From: Gonocerus acuteangulatus
Taxonomy: Eukaryota > Arthropoda > Insecta > Hemiptera > Coreidae
Reading direction: 5' to 3'
Length of the DNA stretch: 64,000 bases
Assembly (NCBI GenBank): GCA_946811695.1
Contig: OX328124.1
Span: 88,353,972 to 88,417,971 of the forward strand
The position numbers and the translations under genes are program-made. This document shows, one piece after another, positions 56,382 to 64,000 of this stretch. How positions within the stretch are numbered: position 1 is the stretch's first letter; each line of letters starts with the position of its first letter. The notes under the pieces were generated by a model. It worked only from the letters and a program-made list of their open reading frames with translations, was not told the DNA's origin and searched no databases.

Positions 56382-56383
<2 letters not shown>
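53905..56383. other. Unannotated spacer
   Basis: ACAT/ATAC-rich text at 54050-54180, a run of 14 G at 54900-54913, and a 63-codon frame at 55052-55243 without motifs. No gene is supported. Confidence 0.4.

Positions 56384-56429
<46 letters not shown>
56384..56429. repeat. (TA)n microsatellite
   Basis: A TA run of about 45 bases. Confidence 0.95.
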
Positions 56430-56432
<3 letters not shown>

Positions 56433-57880
56433 TACTGACCCCACTATCTCCCTAGTGAGCCATATGGTCATGAATCAGATACCTCTACGGAATCTGCCCT
56501 TTAGAGCCCTTGTGGCCTGTAATGGGACTGATTTTTTCTCTATATCATAGGGCTTTATAAGTACTACACCTGTTGTTTTTTTTTCTTGGCTTCATAAAAA
56601 AATATAAATCTTTAAATGACCTTTGATTGTATTACTATCATCATTAATCTGTTAGTTGCTATCATAAGTAAATATCTTATTGCGAAAGCTACGAATAGAT
56701 TAAATAAATTTCCTTACAGTTGACGTAAATATGTCATCTATTTTTTAGATAAAAAAAATTGATTTTTTTTTTTTAAATTTTGTATGAGTGAATGCATTTT
56801 TATGCTAATTCAATTTTTCTTAGTTGAACCTTTGAAAAAAAATGACGAGGACCCAATGCAATTATCACACGTAGGCAGCTGGCATTGAATAATATTAATT
56901 TATATTAAGATCTCTAAATCAGGAAAGTCGAAAGTATTTCCTCCTACCAGGAAAACGGGACTTAAATTCTCCTTAAGTGGATGGAACATCTGTACAATTT
57001 TCAGGTTAAATCAATTCCAGGAATCAAACTTATCTGGAATTCTAATCTTAATTAACGGATCAAAAAAGGGAAGGCTTTCACATGGATTTGCATAAAACTA
57101 AGTAGGAATGAACCGAAGAAATCATCAACGCTCTGTCCGACTGATGATGAGGTATATAAATCTTGTATAGTAGAAGAAAAGACTTCTGCCAGTCTTTAAT
57201 GTTTGAAACTATAGCGAATGAAAATTGCTGTGGTAATGCAAGGTTATAACTGAAGCAACTGTCTAACTTCTCTTTTATAGTAGGAGAGCTGGTAACGCAC
57301 TTTTCATCAAGTGTTTTATGCACCTTGAAATTTTGCTATAATGTACCTCTTGTGTAGATAAGAAGGAAAATATGAGTTGGCTGGACTTACCGTGGATCAC
57401 CAGGTACTGCGCATAGAGTAGAGGTGCAAAAAAATATTGCCCAAAAATAGTGTTTTATTTAGAGCCAACTATCATTAAGGAAAAAAAAAAAAAAAATGCA
57501 AATTAAGGCAATTTTTCAATGAATAATAAATAAGACCGACACTTTTAAGATGGTTAAAATGTAAATTTCAAAAAAACAAAAATAAGTACCTAGTTTTTTT
57601 TAATATTAAATGAAGTAATTTATTCACGCTGCGATGTAAGTAGCGTCTGCAATAATCATACTTGAAATAATTACAAAAGGGTGGGGTTTAATTATCAGGA
57701 AACATGAAAATAAATGTTGCCTATGATAGACTACAAGACACTGCGTGTAAGAGAACCTATCATCTGGGCAGTTGTGGTTGATCTCTGTTGTTCTGTTGCT
57801 CTCATGATATTGTACAGCTGTCCCAGTTTAAATGGCAGCGTCAATAAAATACTCATTTAATATTAGAATAAAAACAATTT
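56430..57880. other. Unannotated spacer
   Basis: Nothing recognised; short A and T runs only. Confidence 0.4.

Positions 57881-57881
<1 letters not shown>

Positions 57882-57935
<54 letters not shown>
57882..57935. repeat. Poly(T) tract
   Basis: About 52 T, possibly the tail of a minus-strand retroposon; no SINE tail adjoins it. Confidence 0.93.
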
Positions 57936-57937
<2 letters not shown>

Positions 57938-58244
57938 TGTTATCCCCCTTAAATGTGCCTGCCTTATATATTGGTCATTGTAAAATTGTCTTAATTTTTC
58001 ATTACAGATAGATGGCTTCTGAATAAAACACTTTTTTGAGTAATATTTTTTACACCTTTCCCCTTTACGCAGTACCTGGTGTTCCACGGTACGTCTAGCC
58101 AAAACATACATAACTTGTTACTTACCCAAGAGGCACATTATAGCAAAATTTCAAGTTGCATAAAGTATATCATGAAAAGTGCGTGACCAGTACTTACTCG
58201 CTATCAAACAATAGGCTATGATTAGTGAACTCAGAAGTTAACAT

Positions 58245-58705
58245 TAAAAAAAAAGTAGTCAAGAGATATCCCATTTTGGAAGAATTCAAAGGGAGGAACC
58301 TTTACTTCATCCAGTCGGACGAGGGCATCGGAACATATCTCTTTGACAGAACAATTCAGGTTGGCCATACCGGCTCGCTTGTATGGTATGCAGATGGCTC
58401 TCCTAAAGATGAAAGAGGAGGCACATAGGTATTCGACCCAATACACATATCTTTAAAGCTCTAGGACCACAAAAGCCGGTTTACCAAAGCCGATGACTCT
58501 GATCTACTTTTTTTTTAATACCTAAAAGCTTAGCCAGGAAGTAAATGCGTTAGAACGTGAAGCGATGAAGAACAATTTGATCGGTAGGCCAGTTATGATG
58601 ATGGAAGAAGTTGTTCTCAGTTTGTCGAAGGACCAGACAAAATACTACATCCAATGGACAAGGTCCCAGAAGAATAATGAGACTCGTTGTATGGACGTGA
58701 CCTAG
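58245..58705 (+). pseudogene. RNase H scrap of a LINE
   Basis: VGHTGSLVWYADGSPKDE looks like the first RNase H block (usual WYTDGSK). After stops and shifts, LEREAMKNNLIGRP occurs where LINE RNase H domains end with an ADxLARxG-type word, then a KYYIQWTRSQ stretch typical of the following linker. The middle acidic blocks are not readable. It is not obviously the same family as the I-like copies. Confidence 0.45.
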
Positions 58706-59425
58706 TAAAAAAAAAGTCCGTCACGCAGGAGCTGCATAACTAAGCACTTTCCTCAGAATTTGGGTAGTGTAGACTGCTTTCCAGAACAATTTGCTTAAAA
58801 TATCCTACATAAATAAAATAAAAACATGTATAGTTGTCTTTTAAATTTGTAATGAGTAACGGATCAATTATTAATTTGCTTCCAGAGTTATGTTTACACA
58901 TGGTACCTACTACACTACGTAATAAATACAAAAAACCTTATATTATCGTATTTTGATCTAACGCAGGAACTAGATACAAAGCGCTCCTTGCGGCGGCTTT
59001 GTGAACCTACTTCTGGCGGGCTTTTCTATTGAAATATATTACAAAGTAAACCCCCGCTTTCCGATTGACCGATTCAGCTCATTTTTACAACACTTCTTTC
59101 TCATGAGTTACCCACGACGTATACCGCGTTTCGTTTCAATACAGCAGAAATTAGGACCGGTATGAGTATATTAGGAATTTGGGTCCGGAGTAAACCCCCC
59201 TTCTAATGAACCGATTTAGTTTATTTTTACAACACATATTTACCTGTGGATTACCACTACGAATTCCGAGTTTCGTCGAAATATACCAAAAATCACGGCT
59301 GGTAGTGGCGAATTGGTATTGTGGGTCCGGAGTAAACCCCCCCTCGTAATGAACCGATTTAGTTCATTTTTATATCTCACTTTTCTCTCTATATTACCAC
59401 TTCGGAGGAAAGTGCTAAAAGCAGG
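58706..59425 (+). mobile_element. Unnamed repeat element with short inverted ends (copy 2)
   Basis: Colinear with 15665-16780: AAAAAGTCCGTCACGCAG, TAAGCACTTTCCTCAGA, CTGCTTTCCAGAACAATTTG, then tandem AATGAACCGATTTAG units, and the end TTCGGAGGAAAGTGCTAAAA (59401-59420). It is shorter than copy 1 because one inner unit and the TA tract are missing. Confidence 0.65.
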
Positions 59426-59779
59426 CATACAATGTGCCTAATAACAGAAACCTCGTGATGAAACCAAACCTCAAAGCACTTACTTTGTTAATCTCTGACC
59501 CTAGCCTTTAGTCAATGATGCACTTTATGGGGCCACATGGATCTTCATGAAGTTATTCATCTAGATCGAATATGTGAGGAGCTGAAACTCCGAAAGGCTG
59601 CTGTCAGTGACGCGTCGCGACGCCTAAATAATCTCTGAACACAGGACGTTCTGTATTGGAACAGGATACAGGATGTTCTGTATTCTGATTTTGGCTCGTC
59701 TATCCATAACTTTTACAAATTGTAAAATTATGAATAAATAGACTAAAGAGTTTTTATATTTGTGAAAATAAGGGATATA
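59426..59779. other. Unannotated spacer
   Basis: Nothing recognised. Confidence 0.4.
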
Positions 59780-59972
59780 GGGGTCTCCCGTGGTCTAGTG
59801 GCTAGCGCGCTGGATTCATAAGCGGGAGACGGTGGGTTCGATCCCCACCGGCGCCAGAAATTTTCTCATCTCAGGGCTCGCTGAGAAAATTCCTGGTTGC
59901 ACCCTGGGTGTCGGCGCTAATAGCTACGATTTGTTGATGCGCCGTAAAAAAAAAAAAAAATAAAAAAAAAAA
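59780..59972 (+). mobile_element. tRNA-derived SINE, complete with target duplications
   Basis: Head GGGGTCTCCCGTGG, CAT anticodon position in TTCATAA, then TTCTCATCTCAGGGCTCGC, TGCACCCTGGGTGTC, GGCGCTAATAG, TTGATGCGCCGTA and an A-rich tail. AAAATAAGGGATA stands on both sides, a target duplication of about 13 bases. The tRNA body pairs poorly in the anticodon arm, so it is no longer a tRNA. The short tail differences from the 48.2 kb copy show moderate age. Confidence 0.93.
59791..59845 (+). promoter_or_regulatory. Internal Pol III promoter of the SINE
   Basis: A box TGGTCTAGTGG at 59791-59801 and B box GGTTCGATCCC at 59835-59845 match the consensus TRGYNNARNNG and GGTTCRANNCC, with tRNA-like spacing. 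Confidence 0.85.
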
Positions 59973-61721
59973 TAAGGGATAGAATTAACTATTTATCAGA
60001 ATTCTGGTTAATTAGAATATACAGGTATGTTATCTCCTTCAAGAAATGAAATCGCTTTAAAATCCAAACAGTTATGTAATAATAAATAAATAAGTACATC
60101 CGATAGGACGTTTGCCAGGTAAATATCCTTTAATGTGCTTTTAATGGATGATACGTTTCGGACACCTTAGGATATGTCGCGTACAAAGCAAGATGATTCT
60201 AAAGTGTGGAAAATAACATTTTGTCAGACACGTTATTGTTCTCGAAATTGCCTTCCTTTGGCCTATCTTCATAATTTCTAAACTGAGTTGTTCTATTTTT
60301 TATTAGAAAAAAAAACAAAAAGAAAAACGTAAAAGTGGAGCTGAATCACCCAAAAGTAATCGTCTTCGTTAATAAAGTCATGAAAGTATGTTGGAAATTT
60401 CTCTTTAATTCGTGGTTTGTTCAAGCAAATGCGATTTGACAACGAATGTACTGCTTATCTTCGTCCTACGAAAAGGGCTGTGGTGTGGATGGTTGACAGA
60501 AGTGTGTTCTGTGGTTAAATTAAGGACATGCATTTGGATTGATTAGCGTGCACAATATCGCATAATGCATTTATCCATTGTATTATCTAACACGTCCCAT
60601 GTCGTATAGACAGCTGTCATGACATATAATCTAAAACCTCTCTTAAACTTAACATTTTTTATCATGAAAAAGAAGGTTTATTTTCCTCCTTTCCTCACTT
60701 TGGCGGTAGACTCACAATAATTTAGAATGAAGTACTTGAGATATTTCCGATGAAATGTTAAATAGTGAATTGCCTCGCGGAACGTTTCGTTGATATAGAT
60801 TTAGTGTGTTAAATAATCTTTATTTATGGGATGAAAGCTTTGTAAGGCGAAATGAGAGTTGGTCATAGACTATACACGGTTTCCCACTCAACTCTTCTTC
60901 CTCTCCCTCCCTTTCCTTGTCGACTGTTTTTCATCTATGCCGACCTCTGTAAATGGGTTGTATGTTTGTCCTTGAAGCCACTAATGATCGTTTTTGTATT
61001 AACGTTCTTCGAATCTTGTTCGGGAATGCTGTTTTTAGCATTTAGGTTTTTGTTTTATTCTATGCTAACTGCTGTTTTCTTTAAGCTCTGCTTCTTATAA
61101 GAAATATTATGTTTTAGCTATTCCACCTCTTATGAGCTTTTTTAGATTTTATGAGAAGAACGTATCACAATTCAATTTAGTTAGAAAACTACTTTATTCG
61201 TGGGCTTTTTAATGTTTTAATTTAGTCGGAAAGGATTAGGCAAATTTTCTTTTATATTGCATATTGTTTAGTGTTTGGCAGACTACATATTGAGTCAACC
61301 TATCGTTGAAATTAAACATTCAAATCCTGATTACACTTGCAAAAAAATCAAAATCATTCAAAAATTATATATTTGCAATTAATCTCATATTTGAATTAAG
61401 ATAAATTTACGTTTTAAAGATTTGTCAGTCTGATTTCTTCCAAGTCTAATCAGGATCTGAATGTTTAATTTTAGCGATATCAGTGCTGATATTAAGTTAG
61501 ATGAAAAATAAGATATTTTTTTATGTTCAATTTTATTAGCTTTCATTTAAAAAAAAAAAAAAAAATTGAAACACAAAATGTCGTTTGGTCCCCACTGTGC
61601 TACGCGCCACGTTGTTTTTACCACCTTGATCAAATGGGGACCGGTGTGGAATTGCTCTTGCCCTTCGGTGGTTGTTAGAATCGTTTCAGCAACGTCCCGG
61701 ATTTAGTAATCCAAACTTTAG
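59973..61721. other. Unannotated spacer
   Basis: An A run at 61550-61566. The 82-codon frame at 60852-61100 is hydrophobic but matches nothing I know. The text GCTACGCGCCACG with GGGGACCGGTGTGG (61600-61650) is GC-rich and may be an old repeat. Confidence 0.35.
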
Positions 61722-61775
61722 AGAAAAAGTCCGACTCGCAGGAACTGCATCATCCTAGCGCGGTTCCTTTCTTAT
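61722..61775 (+). repeat. AAAGTCCGACTCGCAG boundary motif
   Basis: AAAAAGTCCGACTCGCAGG, ACTGCATCATCCTAGCGC and GGTTCC. Near-identical to 19.83 kb. Confidence 0.5.
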
Positions 61776-61797
61776 CCCTAGTCTAATTTGGAAAGAT

Positions 61798-61860
61798 TAA
61801 AATATTTATTTATTGATAAGGCTTCGCAACTTTGGCAGTTATTATTTTGGTTCCACCAGT
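61798..61860 (-). repeat. I-like LINE 3' tail (copy 5)
   Basis: On the minus strand: ACTGCCAAAGTTGCGAAGCC, TTATCAATAAATAAATATT. It matches the ending of the 8.4-14.1 kb element. The sequence further in is not readable as RNase H. Confidence 0.5.
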
Positions 61861-61954
61861 CTTGAAAGGTCTTGATTTACGATCTTACCTGGAAGGGTCG
61901 GTCAACACGTGAAAGGGTCCCGCTAGTTACAAGGTCTTGGAATCTAGGAAATCT

Positions 61955-62620
61955 ATATTTCTAACAATAAATTGTTTTGTTATTTTACTTACCTAGTTTT
62001 ATTGTAAAATGCATTATCCAACTATAAGCAATTAAGGAATAACAAGGAATAAAAACAGACAAAAAAACCGTTCGAATAAACGAAATCAATTACTTTAATG
62101 GTTTAAGCACTTATTTCTCCGATTGACATCGCCTAATTAAAACTTTCGTCAGAACATTTTTGTAGAGCATTTAGTAAGCTTTCGAATGGTAACCTTTCGC
62201 TTCCCAAGATTTTCAACCGTTTTCGAGATACTAAGAAATTATACGAAGTTCCCAAAACTTTTCATTATTTCTAGCAATAGAAAATTGGTCTCATTTTACC
62301 TATCCTGTTTTACACACAAATGCATTTTCTTAACATAAGAAATTACAAAAATAAAAATCAATAAAAAACTAAGGGAAAGAGACAAAAATTACAAAAAGAA
62401 CGACAAACACCCGTTCATAAGAACTAAACAGACGTATTTGAAGTTTTAAGCACTTATTTCTTCGACTGACATCACCTAATCAAAACTTGTTTCAGAATCT
62501 TTTCTGTAGAGAATTTAGAAAGCTTTTAAATAGTTTCTATCCACTTACCACGATTTCCCAACCGTGTTCGAGATATTAATGAAAGTATACGAAGTTCCCA
62601 AAACTTTTCATGTCTGTTCA
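61955..62620 (+). repeat. Tandem duplication, ~343-bp period
   Basis: Two diverged units. TTTAAGCACTTATTTCT occurs at 62102 and 62445; both are followed by CGA(T/C)TGACATC(G/A)CCTAAT, AGAGCATTTAG/AGAGAATTTAG, TTCGAGATA and ACGAAGTTCCCAAAACTTTT. No coding role seen. Confidence 0.75.
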
Positions 62621-62929
62621 TAAAATATTTTATTCTAACCCTTCCTTAACTCCAAACGTAACATAACTTTCAACATATTAGTTTTAATGAAAGTAGAACA
62701 TGCAGATAATGTTTCAACTGAATCCCGTGATTTTAAGTACCCAAACCAAAAACGGTATTCAAAAACTATTTTTCCAATTTTCTCGAAAACGGTTAAAGCT
62801 ATGGCCTTGAAAATGGTTTCATTCGTTTTCCTAGCCCAAGAAGCCTATAAAAAGAGTACTTAAAAGCTTATGAACTCAAAAACGTAAGCGTTACGATTTT
62901 TTCTGCGCGAATTTCGCCCCAACCGCCAT

Positions 62930-63250
62930 CTTCCAGTGTGCGGATTTTGCTGGTTAACGAACTTGACCTTTCAAATTGGACGACGGATTTTTGTACCAAA
63001 TTTCATCAAAATCGGACCATCAATAATATTTGTACCCCCCCCCCAAATGTATTAGATTGGATCATACATTTATACAATTTTTATGTGAACTTGCTTTCAA
63101 CAGTGAGTAGCTCATCATCTTTTCTGGTAATAGAGTGTTATTCCTAAGGGCGCATCTTTTAGAATGTTTTTCGATGAAATTTGGCACAAAAATGCTTTGT
63201 CTAAAACGAAAGGCCAAGTTAATTAACCAGCAGAACTCACCCACTGGAAA
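62930..63250. repeat. Imperfect foldback, ~90-bp arms
   Basis: The left arm, CTTCCAGTGTGCGGATTTTG, CTGGTTAACGAACTTGACC and CCAAATTTCATCAAAA, is inverted at 63160-63250 (CCAGTGGGTGAGTTCTGC, CTGGTTAATTAACTTGGCC, CCAAATTTCATCGAAA). A run of C at 63037-63046 lies between. Its right edge touches the Jockey fragment. Confidence 0.75.
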
Positions 63251-63278
63251 GGTTTTTCCATGAAGTTTGACTTATGGA

Positions 63279-64000
63279 TTAAGGTGGTTCCGAAAGAGGA
63301 AGAGGTTCATCAAGAGAGTTCAGGATTTCAGTAGTGAATGTGGGATTAGTTTCAAGATTTGGAGTGAATACGGATTGGAGATGGTCGGCAAATAATGTTG
63401 CTTTTTCTTCGTCACTTCGTGCCCAGGAACCATTCTCTTGGCGTAAAGGAGATGAGGTCGGTTGGAATTTTAAGATGTGCTTTGTTGTTTGCCATAGGGA
63501 GTTGTCACTGGAGGAGAGGGAGGAAAGGTAAGGATCGTAATTGTCAGTTCGAAATTTTTTAAGTTCGCCTTTTAGCCGTCTCGTCAGGTTGTTGAATAAG
63601 GTTTTATCGAAAGGGTATCGGGATCTCTGCCATTGGGCTCGTGCTCTGCGTTTTGCTGACAAGAGTTCAAGGATTTGAGGAGGGAGTTTTGAATGTTGAG
63701 GAGAGGGCATTGGTTTACGTTGCTTGCTTGCGACTTCCATGCTGAATTGTATGGCCTGCGTAACTATTTCTGCAGCTTTATCTACGTCCTGTTGTGTTTT
63801 CAGTGCTGCTTTCAGATCAATAAAACAGTCAACTGTTGATTGTAACAATGGCCAGTCCACAGGTCCAGGGGTAAGAGTAGGTTTAGGAGGAAGGGGGATC
63901 GGAGAGGAACTAAGGCTAAGAAGGAGAGGAGATCAGAGGAAAGGTCATCAAGAGTCTTCACCGAAGAGTAAATGCCTCCTAGGCCATAAGAGACGAAGAA
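63279..64000 (-). pseudogene. Jockey-clade LINE ORF2, endonuclease-RT linker, partial
   Basis: On the minus strand, from the window edge inward: LDDLSSD (end of endonuclease, with a frame change), then IPLPPKPTLTPGPVDWPLL, STVDCFIDLKAALKTQQDVD, the basic SAKRRARAQWQRSR, LSSSDNSLWQTTKHIL, PLRQENGSWARSDEEKATLF, and HLQSVFTPN. This is the linker found between endonuclease and RT in Jockey elements. The RT core that should follow is cut off at 63285 by the foldback repeat. The rest of the endonuclease lies beyond 64000. Confidence 0.82.

Noticed and set aside
59780..59852. A tRNA-Met gene
   Set aside because: A and B boxes are present but the anticodon arm pairs badly and the unit continues into a conserved SINE body found in other copies.
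60852..61100. Hydrophobic 82-residue open frame as a membrane protein gene
   Set aside because: T-rich DNA gives Phe/Leu-rich frames by chance; there is no start context, homologous motif or splice evidence.

Overview
The window is AT-rich, low-gene-density eukaryotic DNA dominated by transposable elements, almost certainly from an arthropod and most likely an insect. The reasons are the mix of I-like, CR1/Jockey-like, Jockey and R4/Dong-like LINEs with piggyBac, PIF/Harbinger, mariner and hAT remnants, tRNA- and 5S-derived SINEs, and very frequent (TA)n microsatellites. I found no convincing host protein-coding gene, no true tRNA or rRNA gene, no CRISPR array and no bacterial operon. The species cannot be named from the sequence.

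Layout. 1-480 is a polypyrimidine satellite. 1381-5096 is a decayed piggyBac element with terminal inverted repeats; a tRNA-derived SINE sits inside it, and a 5'-truncated LINE sits inside the SINE. 8.4-14.1 kb is a nearly full-length I-like LINE with an intact ORF1 and an ORF2 broken by at least four frameshifts. 15.5-19.9 kb holds an unnamed TIR repeat, a LINE RT pseudogene and a second decayed I-like RNase H end. 21.27-22.54 kb is a Harbinger element with a TTA target duplication, folded into a palindrome. 29.9-30.2 kb is a 145+145 bp near-perfect inverted repeat. 32.7-39.1 kb has three copies of a repeat beginning ACAGGGTGTCCCGTAAATG, a minus-strand I-like end and a hAT-type MITE. 40.3-41.3 kb is a dead mariner. 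42.0-42.2 kb is a small MITE. 44.8 kb and 53.7 kb carry 5S-rRNA-derived SINEs. 47.3-47.5 kb is a foldback carrying a hammerhead-ribozyme-like core. 48.4-50.6 kb has two R4/Dong-like LINE ends in opposite orientation inside an (AAT)n array. 52.6-53.3 kb is a second copy of the 18 kb LINE family. 58.2-59.4 kb holds an RNase H scrap and a second copy of the 15.7 kb repeat. 59.8 kb is a complete tRNA SINE with target duplications. 62.9-64.0 kb is a foldback abutting a Jockey ORF2 fragment that runs off the window edge.

Relations among the parts. The tRNA-headed and 5S-headed SINEs share one 3' tail (GGCGCTAATG...AGATGCGCCGTA-polyA), and the 52.6 kb LINE copy ends in a similar GTAGCGCCGTA followed by poly(A). 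This suggests, without proving, that this LINE family moved both SINEs. The two R4-like copies both end in AAT repeats, which fits the known TAA-repeat preference of Dong-type elements. Coordinates of decayed elements are estimates made by eye.
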